A stretch of 64,000 nucleotides of DNA. Origin: Flavobacteriaceae bacterium HL-DH10. Lineage in GTDB: Bacteria > Bacteroidota > Bacteroidia > Flavobacteriales > Flavobacteriaceae. Under the pieces are notes generated by a model that saw only the letters and a program-made list of their open reading frames with translations, made no database searches and was not told where the DNA came from. Positions 1-8,798 of the stretch are shown here, one piece after another (positions within the stretch are counted from its first letter, which is position 1; every line of letters begins with the position of its first letter). The translations under genes were made by a program, and so were the position numbers. The stretch is taken from NCBI GenBank assembly GCA_031826515.1, contig CP134536.1, positions 1,748,001 through 1,812,000 on the forward strand, read 5' to 3'.

Positions 1-2535
1 CCAAACATTAATATGCTGTAAATAATTTATAAATAATCCTGAATATTTTTTTGCTTTAGCATCGTTTTTCAATGCATCGTCATTTTTGCTAATAATATAT
101 AATTGTTCGGCTGCACGGGTTAGGCTTACATATAATAAATTAATATTATCTAATTCTTGTTCCGATTTGTGGTTGATATATATGTTTAGACCAGCATCAC
201 CATAATGTTCAAAATCTTTATTATAGTTTAATAAAGTATGCTGAAAACCATTAAATTTTTCTTTATCTAGTGGAAACCATTCTTTGGGTTCTAACTCTCT
301 ATAAATATCTAAATCGGCAAAAGGAAAAATAACGACAGGGAATTCTAGACCTTTAGACTTGTGAATAGTCATAATTTGAACCGCATTTTGTCCTTTAGGA
401 GAAATAATACTTAAGCTTTCTTTTTTCTTTTCAAAGTAGGCTAAAAATCCAGAAATATCGGACCCTTTTTTTTGTGAAAAATCTAAAACAACATCTAAAT
501 AAAATTGAATGTAGGCATTAGATGTTTTAACTAAGTTAAAATCACGTACAATAGTTTCAGCTAAGTCGTATAGAGGCAGCTGGAGCAACGTGGCATTATT
601 TATATAAATATTGAAAGTTTCAAAACTCTTAAATAAATCGGAAATTGATAAATTAATATGGTTGATAAAGAATTCGTGCTTATCTTTAATATTAAATAAG
701 CTTGCTAGATAATTTAAAGCAGAAATTTTTATTTCGTTATTTTTTGGTTGAATTAAAAGCGTTAATAAATCATTTACAAAATTTACTTCTATTGAGTTTG
801 AAATTAATAAGGTTTCAGATGATACAATTGGTATTTGGTGTTGACTTAAATAATTTGCTACAGCAACGCCTTCTTTTTTCTTTCTTACTAAAACACAAAT
901 GTCTTGTAGTAAATAGTTGTTTTCTAAACAGCAATTTATGGTTGCTAATACCTTTTCTGAAAAAATAAGATTTCTATCGTCTTCTTTATCAATATTTAAA
1001 AATGATAATTCAACATAGCCACTTTCATTTTTAGAGCTATTTTGAGATGCATTTTCATAAAGTGTTTCGTAATCCTTTTTACTGAAAACATGGGTTGAAA
1101 TAAATTTGAAAAAATCATTATTAAAATGAATTATTTCTTTAAAACTTCTATAATTTGTTGGTAAATTTTCTACGCTTTTTTCAACATAAAACGGATTGTC
1201 ATTATTGAATAATCCAATAAATTGTTCTGCTTTTCCACCACGCCATCTGTAAATAGCTTGTTTAGCATCACCTACTAGCATGGTACTTCCTGTCTCGGTT
1301 GCTAATGAATTACCTATGAGCGGAATTAAATTTTGCCATTGCATTTCTGAAGTGTCTTGAAATTCATCAATAAAATAATGATTGAATTTTTCACCTATAC
1401 GCTCATAAATAAAAGGCGTGGGTTGATTTTTAATTTCATTACTAATAATGGTATTAAACTCTGAAATAAGCATTTTATTCTGCTCTTCTTTCAACATTTT
1501 TAATTCATTATTGATTGCATTTAAAACAGATAAAGGGGTTATGTTTTTGTAAAATGATTTTAGAAATTTAAGACGAAAAACAGAAGTCTTGGTTTCATTA
1601 AAAGCTACACCTATTTGAGGTTGAATTTGTTCTATTATTGAAGCAATTTCATTGGTAACACGTTTTGGATAAAGTGTTTTTGATCCAATATCTTCTTGCC
1701 ACTTGGCATCAAAATTAATGTCAAAAATGTTTTCTGCTAACTTTTTAAAATGTTTTGGTAAGTAGCTTCCAGAAAAATCATTAAACTCTAAACCGGCCTC
1801 TTCAATTAAAGCTAAAATACTTTTCGCATGGTCAACAATATAACTTTCTAAAATAGAAATTTCTTTTTTTAACTGATTTTTCAGCACTTTAAAATCGTCT
1901 AACGATTTATCTTTTAATGTTTCAATAAAAGGGATATCATTTTCATTAACCAGTAGTTTTGCAATTTTATTAAAATCAAAAGACACATCCCAACTTTTGT
2001 CATCATCAGCTTTTTCAATAGCAAAATCTATTAAAACCTTGGTTAGTGCATCGTTAGTTCCTGCTTTTGCTATGAGGCTATCTACGGCTTCATTTAATAG
2101 CGCGTCTTGATCTAATTCTACTTCAAAATTTAAAGGTAGTTTTAAATCATGAGCAAAGGTTCGTATTAATCTATGTGTAAAACCATCAATAGTCGATATA
2201 TCAAAAGCAGCATAATTATGTATAATTGTATTTAGTAATTTTTTAGATTTTTCATGAAGCATTATGGGTTCTATATTTAATTCTTCACAAATAGTTTCAA
2301 ACATACTATTTGGAGATTCTAAAATAGATGCATCAGAAAATTCTTTTAAGGTATCAATAATGCGGTCTTTCATTTCGGCAACTGCTTTATTGGTAAATGT
2401 GATAGCTAAAATGTTTTTAAAAAGATAGAGATTACTGGTGTTAAATAGAATTTTTAAATAGGCTTTTACTAGCGTAAAGGTCTTTCCGCTACCTGCAGAA
2501 GCGTTATAAATAGCAAAAGGTTGATTTGATGGCAT
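1..2535 (-). CDS. UvrD/AddA-like ATP-dependent helicase-nuclease, 5' part
   Basis: Superfamily I DNA helicase of the UvrD/RecB/AddA type, expected to process double-strand DNA ends for repair. The frame is open from an ATG at 2535 to the window edge (845 codons), so the C-terminus, where AddA-type proteins carry a RecB-like nuclease domain, is not visible. Helicase motifs appear in order: Walker A ASAGSGKTFT near residues 13-22, motif II FIDEFQDTSEMQW, motif III VGDAKQAIYRWRGG, motif IV LPTNYRS, motif V TIHKSKGLEFPVVIF and motif VI LLYVSLTRA. It diverges from the superoxide dismutase gene. The start is supported because the Walker A sits about a dozen residues in, as is usual. Whether it is AddA itself or a stand-alone UvrD-domain protein depends on sequence outside the window. 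Confidence 0.9.
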   Translation of the reverse strand, partial: MPSNQPFAIYNASAGSGKTFTLVKAYLKILFNTSNLYLFKNILAITFTNKAVAEMKDRIIDTLKEFSDASILESPNSMFETICEELNIEPIMLHEKSKKLLNTIIHNYAAFDISTIDGFTHRLIRTFAHDLKLPLNFEVELDQDALLNEAVDSLIAKAGTNDALTKVLIDFAIEKADDDKSWDVSFDFNKIAKLLVNENDIPFIETLKDKSLDDFKVLKNQLKKEISILESYIVDHAKSILALIEEAGLEFNDFSGSYLPKHFKKLAENIFDINFDAKWQEDIGSKTLYPKRVTNEIASIIEQIQPQIGVAFNETKTSVFRLKFLKSFYKNITPLSVLNAINNELKMLKEEQNKMLISEFNTIISNEIKNQPTPFIYERIGEKFNHYFIDEFQDTSEMQWQNLIPLIGNSLATETGSTMLVGDAKQAIYRWRGGKAEQFIGLFNNDNPFYVEKSVENLPTNYRSFKEIIHFNNDFFKFISTHVFSKKDYETLYENASQNSSKNESGYVELSFLNIDKEDDRNLIFSEKVLATINCCLENNYLLQDICVLVRKKKEGVAVANYLSQHQIPIVSSETLLISNSIEVNFVNDLLTLLIQPKNNEIKISALNYLASLFNIKDKHEFFINHINLSISDLFKSFETFNIYINNATLLQLPLYDLAETIVRDFNLVKTSNAYIQFYLDVVLDFSQKKGSDISGFLAYFEKKKESLSIISPKGQNAVQIMTIHKSKGLEFPVVIFPFADLDIYRELEPKEWFPLDKEKFNGFQHTLLNYNKDFEHYGDAGLNIYINHKSEQELDNINLLYVSLTRAAEQLYIISKNDDALKNDAKAKKYSGLFINYLQHINVW

Positions 2536-2614
2536 AAAACAAATTTGGATACAAGATAAAAACTATCAATGGTTTGATAACAATTTATTATTTTTAATTA
2601 ACCTGTTTTATCCG

Positions 2615-2622
2615 TAAATTTG
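2615..2622 (+). promoter_or_regulatory. Bacteroidota -7 box upstream of superoxide dismutase
   Basis: TAAATTTG matches the Bacteroidota sigma-A -7 consensus TAnnTTTG and lies 37 bases before the sod start codon. No TTG was found at the usual -33 distance, so the match rests on the -7 element alone. Confidence 0.5.
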
Positions 2623-2659
2623 AAATAAATTAAATATTAATATTTTAAAACAAAAAATT

Positions 2660-3268
2660 ATGGCTTTTGAATTACCAGAATTGGGATATGCTTATGATGC
2701 TTTAGAACCTCATATAGATGCACGTACCATGGAGATACACCACTCAAAACATCACCAAGGATACACAAACAATTTAAATAATGCTATTGCAGGAACAGAT
2801 TTAGAAGGAAAATCTATTGAAGATATTCTTGCAAATTTAGATATGAATAATGGTGCTGTTAGAAATAATGGTGGTGGTTTTTTTAATCACTCATTATTTT
2901 GGAGTATTATGAATCCAGAAGGAAAAGGATATTTATCTGGAGAATTAAAAGATGCTATTGAAGCAGAATTTGGTTCTAAAGAAGGATTTATGGATGCTTT
3001 TTCTAAAGCTGCAGCAACACGTTTTGGGTCTGGTTGGGCTTGGTTATGTGTGCATAAAGGCGGGAAAGTAGAAATATGTTCTACACCAAATCAAGATAAT
3101 CCTTTAATGCCAGGTGTTACTTGTGGAGGAACACCTATTTTAGGAATCGATGTTTGGGAGCATGCTTATTACTTACACTACCAAAACCGTCGTCCAGATT
3201 ATATTAATGCATTTTTTAATGTAATTAACTGGAATGAAGTAGAGAAACGTTACGCTGAGGCAAAGTAA
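2660..3268 (+). CDS. Superoxide dismutase (Fe/Mn family)
   Basis: Converts superoxide to oxygen and hydrogen peroxide in the cytoplasm. The 202-residue length is typical. The metal ligands are visible: His27 in the HHSKHH stretch, a second His in FFNHSLFW, and the C-terminal Asp and His of [13 protein letters not shown]. The NQDNPL segment carries Gln in the position usual for Mn-type enzymes; many Bacteroidota enzymes of this family accept either Fe or Mn, so metal preference is left open. The gene is monocistronic, with its own -7 box and a strong downstream hairpin terminator. Confidence 0.97.
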   Translation: MAFELPELGYAYDALEPHIDARTMEIHHSKHHQGYTNNLNNAIAGTDLEGKSIEDILANLDMNNGAVRNNGGGFFNHSLFWSIMNPEGKGYLSGELKDAIEAEFGSKEGFMDAFSKAAATRFGSGWAWLCVHKGGKVEICSTPNQDNPLMPGVTCGGTPILGIDVWEHAYYLHYQNRRPDYINAFFNVINWNEVEKRYAEAK

Positions 3269-3293
3269 AAAAACTAAACCTTTAAATATTTTA

Positions 3294-3326
3294 AAGCAAA
3301 CTCCTTAATTGGGTTTGCTTTTTTTA
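3294..3326 (+). terminator. Rho-independent terminator of superoxide dismutase
   Basis: AAGCAAAC (3294-3301) pairs with GTTTGCTT (3313-3320) across an 11-base loop and runs into a T tract, 26 bases after the stop codon. Confidence 0.85.
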
Positions 3327-3480
3327 TGGCGTTACCTTTCCTGAATTAATTTTAGGAACAGGTAAGACTATCTAATATCTCTTTTTGTTAGTTATTATGA
3401 ATTTGTTTCAGAATTTCATAATATTTTGAAAAATGAAGCCAGTATTATACCTAACATAAAAATAGAGTTATATAAAAATG

Positions 3481-3549
3481 AAAAAGGCGAACGAATGTTC
3501 ACCTTTTTGCCCCAAATCTACCATGAACTTAACCTACTTATGTTATGGT
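3481..3549 (-). ncRNA. Candidate small RNA, copy A
   Basis: Read on the minus strand, this unit begins ACCATAAC and folds into two hairpins. The first (3549-3520) pairs ACCAT-AAC-A-TAA with TTA-A-GTT-C-ATGGT around a GTAGG loop. A linker AGATTTGGGG follows, then a terminator-like hairpin (3508-3481) with AAAAAGGTGAAC pairing to GTTCGCCTTTTT through one G-T wobble. Four bases upstream of the ACCAT start is TATTTTAG (3561-3554), close to the TAnnTTTG -7 box. Copy B shares the 30-base first hairpin exactly and has the same four-base spacing to its own -7-like box. The wobble pairs only on the minus strand, which favours that orientation. It may belong to a known flavobacterial RNA family such as Flavo-1, but this could not be tested. 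Confidence 0.55.
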
Positions 3550-3678
3550 TCTGCTAAAATAGAATAGAATAAAGGATTGATAAAATATTTTAGTTAAACG
3601 ACTAATATATTAGCTTAACAGGATTAGCAAAAAAAGATAGAGGTGAAAGTTTTTTTATTAAAAGAAATAATTATGCAT

Positions 3679-3751
3679 AAAAAAAGGCGAACAGATGTTC
3701 ACCTTTTTTTGCCCCAAATCTACCATGAACTTAACCTACTTATGTTATGGT
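3679..3751 (-). ncRNA. Candidate small RNA, copy B
   Basis: Second copy of the element. The first hairpin (3751-3722) and the linker are identical to copy A. The terminator-like hairpin (3710-3679) differs in its loop and has longer A/T flanks. A -7-like box TAAATTAG lies at 3763-3756 with four bases before the ACCAT start, the same spacing as in copy A, although the sequence upstream of the units is otherwise unrelated. Conservation that stops at the putative transcript start and end suggests two independently transcribed RNAs, not a duplicated intergenic fragment. Confidence 0.55.
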
Positions 3752-3866
3752 GAGTCTAATTTAGATGTATTTTAGATAAACTGATTATTTTTTAGATGAA
3801 CAGCACTTTTTTTAGGTAAAATGTATTTTATTCAATTTATGTATTATAAATTTATAAAAACATCAA

Positions 3867-5765
3867 TTAATAAGCACGTTCATTATTGCCTTCGTAAAAA
3901 TTGATAAATGCTCGGTTTACAACTCTATTTCCACCCACAGTTGGATAGTTTCCTGTAAAATACCAATCGCCTAAATGATTAGGACATGCTTTGTGTAAAT
4001 TTTCTACTGGTTGGAAAATAATTTTCACTTCAGCTTTTATGCTTTCATTACTTAATAATTCTGAAATTTTATCTGAAATTTGTTCATCAGTAAACGGATC
4101 ATAAATTTCCTTTACGAAGTTTTGAACATTTTTATCTGCTAATTCCGTTTGTTCTATGCATTTATTATAAACATCTTTTACTATATGGTATTTGTTGTTG
4201 TCTTTTAATAATTCTAAAGCAGCTCTAAAGGCTACTAAACTTTCAAGATTTGCCATATCAATACCGTAACAATCAGGATATCTAATTTGTGGTGCAGACG
4301 ACACTACAATGATTTTCTTAGGATTTAGGCGGTCTAGCATTTTAAGAATGCTCATCTTTAAAGTGGTACCTCTTACAATACTATCGTCAATAATAACTAA
4401 ATTATCAGTAGGTTTAATAACGCCATAGGTAACATCGTATACGTGAGCAACTAAATCATCTCTACTGCTATCTTCTGTAATAAATGTTCTAAGTTTTACA
4501 TCTTTTATTGCTATTTTTTCAACTCGAGCGTGCTCAGATAAAATCTCGGTGACTTTAGCTGCTGATAACGAGCGTTGCCCATTTAGAATAGCATTTGTTT
4601 TTGTTTTATTAATAAACGCATCGGCGGTTTCTATCATTCCAAAAAATGATGTTTCAGCGGTATTTGGAATATATGAGAATACGGTATTTTTTGTGTCATT
4701 ATCAATAGCCTCAAGGACTTTAGGCATTAATAATTTCCCTAGCATTTTACGCTCTTGGTATATTTCGGCATCGCTTCCTCTCGAAAAGTAGATACGTTCA
4801 AACGAACAAGCTTTCTTTTCTAAAGGTTGTAATATTTGTTTTAGTCTTACTTCTCCAGCTTTTTTCATTATTATGGCTTGTCCTGGTTCTAATTCCTTAA
4901 CGTCTTCAAATTTTACATTAAAAACGGTTTGAATTACAGGGCGTTCTGATGCTACAACTACTATTTCATCATCTTGATAATAATATGCAGGTCTAATACC
5001 TGCAGGGTCTCTTAAAACAAATGAATCTCCATGCCCTATAAGCCCAGCCATGGCATAACCTCCATCCCAGTTTTTGGCAGCACGTCTTAAAATTTTTGCC
5101 ACTTTAAGGCGTTCTGCAATAAGTGGTGAGGCTTGTTGTTTATTGTAGCCTTCTTTTTTAAGGTCTTTATAAATTTTACTTACAGCATCATCTAAAAAAT
5201 GACCAATTTTTTCCATGATAGTAATGGTATCGGTATACTCCTTAGGGTGCTGTCCTAATTCAATAAGATTGCTAAAAAGCTCTTTAACATTAGTCATGTT
5301 AAAGTTTCCTGCCATAATCAGGTTTCTGTGCATCCAGTTATTTTGTCTTAAAAAAGGATGTACACTTTCTACGCTATTTTTTCCAAAAGTACCATAACGG
5401 ACATGACCTAATAAGACTTCTCCTATATATGGGATATGTTTTTTTTGTGCAGCAACATCATCCATGTATTCAGGATGTGCTTTAAATTCTTTATTAACGC
5501 GTTCATTAATTTGAGCAAAGATATCTTGTATAGGTTGTTGTGCTATCGAGCGCACTCTGCTTATATAACGTTCTCCTGGATTTGTATTTAGTTTAATACT
5601 AGCAAAACCGGCACCATCTTGTCCACGGTTATGCTGTTTCTCCATCATGAGATACATTTTGTTTACACCATAAAAGGCGCTACCGTATTTTTCCTTGTAA
5701 AATTCTAGAGGTTTTAAAAGTCTTATAACTGCTATTCCACATTCGTGTTTTAAGGCATCACTCAT
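3867..5765 (-). CDS. purF: Amidophosphoribosyltransferase, long Bacteroidota form
   Basis: Catalyses the first committed step of purine synthesis, forming phosphoribosylamine from PRPP and glutamine. The N-terminal glutamine amidotransferase domain begins at HECGIAV: Cys9 is the expected nucleophile after removal of a short propeptide, as in Bacillus PurF. The phosphoribosyltransferase domain carries the PRPP-binding motif VIIDDSIVRGTT. At 632 residues it is more than 100 longer than the E. coli and Bacillus enzymes; the extra length lies largely beyond the PRPP motif. It has its own upstream region with an inverted repeat (5789-5838), and purN lies about 4.5 kb away. Confidence 0.95.
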   Translation of the reverse strand: MSDALKHECGIAVIRLLKPLEFYKEKYGSAFYGVNKMYLMMEKQHNRGQDGAGFASIKLNTNPGERYISRVRSIAQQPIQDIFAQINERVNKEFKAHPEYMDDVAAQKKHIPYIGEVLLGHVRYGTFGKNSVESVHPFLRQNNWMHRNLIMAGNFNMTNVKELFSNLIELGQHPKEYTDTITIMEKIGHFLDDAVSKIYKDLKKEGYNKQQASPLIAERLKVAKILRRAAKNWDGGYAMAGLIGHGDSFVLRDPAGIRPAYYYQDDEIVVVASERPVIQTVFNVKFEDVKELEPGQAIIMKKAGEVRLKQILQPLEKKACSFERIYFSRGSDAEIYQERKMLGKLLMPKVLEAIDNDTKNTVFSYIPNTAETSFFGMIETADAFINKTKTNAILNGQRSLSAAKVTEILSEHARVEKIAIKDVKLRTFITEDSSRDDLVAHVYDVTYGVIKPTDNLVIIDDSIVRGTTLKMSILKMLDRLNPKKIIVVSSAPQIRYPDCYGIDMANLESLVAFRAALELLKDNNKYHIVKDVYNKCIEQTELADKNVQNFVKEIYDPFTDEQISDKISELLSNESIKAEVKIIFQPVENLHKACPNHLGDWYFTGNYPTVGGNRVVNRAFINFYEGNNERAY

Positions 5766-5788
5766 AATAATAAATGTTTTCGCTTTTC

Positions 5789-5838
5789 TCGTTATTTTAT
5801 TTCAAATCATTGAATCTATGATTTCGTAGAAATAACGA
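5789..5838 (-). promoter_or_regulatory. Inverted repeat in the purF leader region
   Basis: TCGTTATTT (5789-5797) and AAATAACGA (5830-5838) form a perfect 9-base inverted repeat 24 to 73 bases upstream of the purF start codon. It could be an operator or a leader stem-loop. No known purine operator was recognised, so a regulatory role is inferred from position only. Confidence 0.3.
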
Positions 5839-5851
5839 ATTTTATTTTTAA

Positions 5852-5877
5852 TTAAAAACGCACTCTTTTAGAGCGCG
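5852..5877 (-). terminator. Terminator after the PfkB kinase gene
   Basis: On the minus strand CGCGCTC pairs with GAGTGCG around TAAAA (5877-5859) and is followed by a TTTTT run, a few bases past the PfkB stop codon. This separates PfkB transcription from purF. Confidence 0.7.
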
Positions 5878-5882
5878 TAGTA

Positions 5883-6809
5883 TTATGATAATTCTATTTC
5901 AAATTGCGTTAATTGCTTAAATTGCAATAATCGTTTATGGACTTCATCGTTCGATAAATTTTGCATACGTTCAGTTCCAAATTTTTCAACACAAAAAGAC
6001 GCTAACGTTGAGCCGTAAATAACTGCGTTTTTCATATTTTCAAAAGAAGTATCTCCAGTATTTGCAATATAACCAGCAAAACCGCCTGCAAATGTATCTC
6101 CAGCTCCAGTAGGATCAAAAACTTCTTCTAAAGGTAAAGCAGGAGCATAAAAAACATTGTGATCATGAAACAATAATGCCCCATGTTCTCCTTTTTTAAT
6201 CACCACATATTTAGGTCCCATAGCATGAATTTTTCTGGCGGCAACTACTAATGAGTATTCACCAGTAAGTTGTCTAGCTTCTTCATCGTTTATGGTGATA
6301 ACATCTATACGTTTTATAACGTTTAGTAAATCGTCTAAAGCACAGTCCATCCAAAAATTCATGGTATCTAAAATCACCATTTTTGGTTTTGTTGTCATTT
6401 GGTCTAGCACGCTAGCTTGTACTAGTGGGTGTAAATTACCAAGCATAACAACTTCGGCATCTTTATAATCTTCAGGAACTACAGGGTTAAAATCGGCAAG
6501 TGTGTTTAGTTCTGTTGCTAAAGTATCACGCGAGTTCATATCATTATGATAGCGACCACTCCAAAAGAATGTTTTACCTTCTTTAACGATTTCAATTCCT
6601 GAAATATCAATATTTTTACTGGATAATAAATCTAAATATTCTTGAGGAAAATCGCCGCCTACAATAGAAACCGCAGTGGCATCAACATTAAACTGCGAGG
6701 CAGATAAACCGATGTAAGTTGCTGCTCCACCAAGTATTTTATCGGTTTTTCCGAAAGGTGTTTCAATAGCATCAAAAGCTACAGTACCTACTATTACTAA
6801 TTTACTCAT
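5883..6809 (-). CDS. PfkB/ribokinase-family sugar or nucleoside kinase
   Basis: ATP-dependent kinase of the ribokinase/PfkB fold, 308 residues, cytoplasmic. The N-terminal substrate-binding glycine segment GGAATYIGLS near residues 27-36 and the C-terminal signature DPTGAGDTFAGGF, with the catalytic Asp and anion-hole glycines, are both present. The substrate cannot be set from sequence; adenosine, ribose or another sugar are possible. The gene is upstream of and codirectional with purF, which is compatible with a role in nucleoside or ribose salvage, but a terminator lies between them. Confidence 0.88.
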   Translation of the reverse strand: MSKLVIVGTVAFDAIETPFGKTDKILGGAATYIGLSASQFNVDATAVSIVGGDFPQEYLDLLSSKNIDISGIEIVKEGKTFFWSGRYHNDMNSRDTLATELNTLADFNPVVPEDYKDAEVVMLGNLHPLVQASVLDQMTTKPKMVILDTMNFWMDCALDDLLNVIKRIDVITINDEEARQLTGEYSLVVAARKIHAMGPKYVVIKKGEHGALLFHDHNVFYAPALPLEEVFDPTGAGDTFAGGFAGYIANTGDTSFENMKNAVIYGSTLASFCVEKFGTERMQNLSNDEVHKRLLQFKQLTQFEIELS

Positions 6810-6983
6810 GAATAGAGTTATGATTTTTGTGCAAAGATAGGTTATTTAAATATTTAGGCAATAAAATTTTTTTATTGAAAAGCTGACTTATTACAACTCA
6901 CTTAGGTGTTTCAACAATTCACTAATTTTCATTTTTTTAATAAACTTATATCATGCATTTTTGCTTCAAAATAGAATATTATC

Positions 6984-8006
6984 ATGAATAAACTCTTGTT
7001 AGGTAGAAGTAATCTTTTTATAGCAATAATGATGTTTATTATTATTAGTGTTTTATATTTTGGATTGGCAGGGTTATTTTTCAATAGGTATCCATTTATA
7101 GCGTTATTTTTTGGTTTAGTTTCAGCTTTTGTCTCAGCATACTTTCTTTCGGTGGTAGTAAATAAGGAAGCTTTACAAACTCATAAACATTTAAATTTAT
7201 TGTTTGTATATGCTTTGAACACATTCGCCTTTCCTTTTTTTATTGGGTTTTTAACTATATATATTGAAAAATTAGTAGCCCCCATGCAGAAGCTTTTTAT
7301 TGAAACATTTTCTAATCAAATAGCAATAAATTATTTAACCTTTTTAGGACCTTATTTTCTTATTTTAACTATTAGTATACACTTTTTGTATTTTTATAAA
7401 GCAAATAAGAAAACAGTTGTTAAGCTTATGCATGATGATGCAAAAAGTAGTATTAGTTTAAGTCAATTAAAAATGCAATTAAGTCCTCATTTTTTATTTA
7501 ATAATATTAGTACTTTAACTAGTATTATAGAGGAGAACCCCAAAGCAGCAGTTAATTTTTCTGAAAACCTTTCTAACATCTATCGTTATTTATTAGAAAA
7601 AGAAAAAGAGGATATAGTTAGTCTAGATGAAGAATTAAAGTTCACTAAAATGTATATTGAATTACTTTCCGTAAGGTTTGAAGAAGCCTTTGATTGTAAT
7701 ATTGAAGTTGTTGATTGTAATAATAAATATATCATTCCATTATCTATTCAGCAAGCCATTGAAAACATTGTTAAACACAATGAAATTAATGCTGAGACCC
7801 CATTAAAAGCAACCGTTTTTGTTGATGAGAATAAGGTTGTAATTACAAATACTTTAAATCCAAAAAGAACTATTAAAACCTCTTTTAATATGGGTATTAA
7901 GAATATCTCCGATAGGTATTTGTATTTCACAGATGAAAAAGTAACTGTTTTTAAAACAAAAGATGAATTTAGAATTGAATTACCAATATTAACTCTTGAA
8001 GCATAA
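6984..8006 (+). CDS. LytS/YehU-type sensor histidine kinase
   Basis: Membrane sensor kinase, 340 residues. Four hydrophobic segments lie at about residues 11-33, 38-59, 71-94 and 116-138, and no extracellular sensing domain is visible, so the stimulus is probably perceived in or at the membrane. The His_kinase (PF06580) phosphoacceptor block is QLSPHFLFNN with His169. The ATP-binding region is degenerate: the usual N box reads QQAIENIVKHN and the G box MGIKNISDRY. It is followed four bases later by a lipoprotein gene and then by a LytTR response regulator, so it most likely phosphorylates that regulator. Confidence 0.88.
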   Translation: MNKLLLGRSNLFIAIMMFIIISVLYFGLAGLFFNRYPFIALFFGLVSAFVSAYFLSVVVNKEALQTHKHLNLLFVYALNTFAFPFFIGFLTIYIEKLVAPMQKLFIETFSNQIAINYLTFLGPYFLILTISIHFLYFYKANKKTVVKLMHDDAKSSISLSQLKMQLSPHFLFNNISTLTSIIEENPKAAVNFSENLSNIYRYLLEKEKEDIVSLDEELKFTKMYIELLSVRFEEAFDCNIEVVDCNNKYIIPLSIQQAIENIVKHNEINAETPLKATVFVDENKVVITNTLNPKRTIKTSFNMGIKNISDRYLYFTDEKVTVFKTKDEFRIELPILTLEA

Positions 8007-8009
8007 AAT

Positions 8010-8780
8010 ATGAAACCAATTTATTTACTAGTACTAGCATTATTTTTTTGTGGTTGTAAAGTTGATCAAGAGAACGTTTTAGATGTTGAATTTAAGGTTG
8101 TTGATTTTACTTTTAAAAAGGAGTTTTTTGACACGCATACAGAAGATGAAAGAAACAAAGCTTCAGCAATGTTAACTAGTATAAACAATTATTTTAAGTT
8201 TACCAAAGACGGCAAACTTTATGTCGATTCAACTTTTGGGAAAACATTTTTAAACGATTCTATTTTTAATTACAAAATAGATGGAAATATTATAGAGTTA
8301 GAGGGTAAGTCTGGTAAAAATGAAATTATACTTTCAGGAAGAAGAGAAGAAAATTTTATTGATATTTATTTTGAAAATGATATATTTAAAAGAGTAGGAC
8401 TATTAAAGCCAAAAAAAGCACCAATAAATAAAAACAAAGAGCTTGTTGGGAGTTACGTAATAGGAGGATATGGCTTAGGTTACCGTTATCAAAAAAACAC
8501 AAATTTAGGTCATGATTTAGTGCAATCTACATTAAAATCACAATTTCAATTTAAACCTAATGACACCTTGGTGATGCCTCAAGAATTTGGAAAATCATTT
8601 TTTGGCGAGCATATATTCCATTATGCTTTTGATGGGAAATTACTTGTTCTTGAAGGTGAAATAGGTAGGTTTGACATTCCTGTTGAAAAATGGCAATCAG
8701 AAGGTACATTTGAGTTATTGCCAAACGATGGTTATTTTACAAGTTTAATTTTTTCACTCCCAAGAATCACAAATAAATAA
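8010..8780 (+). CDS. Putative lipoprotein within a two-component operon
   Basis: Not recognised as a named family. The N-terminus is a lipoprotein signal with lipobox LFFCGC, placing the protein at a membrane surface. Two similar segments are seen: one around residues 53-100 (GKTFLNDSIFNYKIDGN, then ELEG) and one around residues 185-230 (GKSFFGEHIFHYAFDGK, then VLEG). This suggests an internal duplication of a small beta-rich, possibly lipocalin-like, unit. It starts four bases after the kinase and is followed 18 bases later by the LytTR regulator, so it may be an accessory sensor of that system. Confidence 0.8.
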   Translation: MKPIYLLVLALFFCGCKVDQENVLDVEFKVVDFTFKKEFFDTHTEDERNKASAMLTSINNYFKFTKDGKLYVDSTFGKTFLNDSIFNYKIDGNIIELEGKSGKNEIILSGRREENFIDIYFENDIFKRVGLLKPKKAPINKNKELVGSYVIGGYGLGYRYQKNTNLGHDLVQSTLKSQFQFKPNDTLVMPQEFGKSFFGEHIFHYAFDGKLLVLEGEIGRFDIPVEKWQSEGTFELLPNDGYFTSLIFSLPRITNK

Positions 8781-8798
8781 TTAAGGTTAATTCGTTAA

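Larger units (their letters stand above)
3269..3866. other. Intergenic region with two repeated small-RNA-like units
   Basis: No protein gene was found in these roughly 600 bases between sod and the 3' end of purF. The stretch contains the sod terminator, an inverted repeat TTACCT/AGGTAA with an extended stem (3332-3365), and two copies of an approximately 70-base element described separately at 3481-3549 and 3679-3751. The remaining sequence is low-complexity AT-rich DNA. Confidence 0.8.

Noticed and set aside
702-968. Plus-strand open frame within the helicase gene
   Set aside because: Leu/Phe-rich translation antisense to a well-conserved helicase with intact motifs.
3481-3751. Twin repeats as a CRISPR array or attachment-site pair
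   Set aside because: There are only two copies, with promoter-like boxes and terminator hairpins and no integrase or cas gene nearby; small RNAs are the simpler reading.
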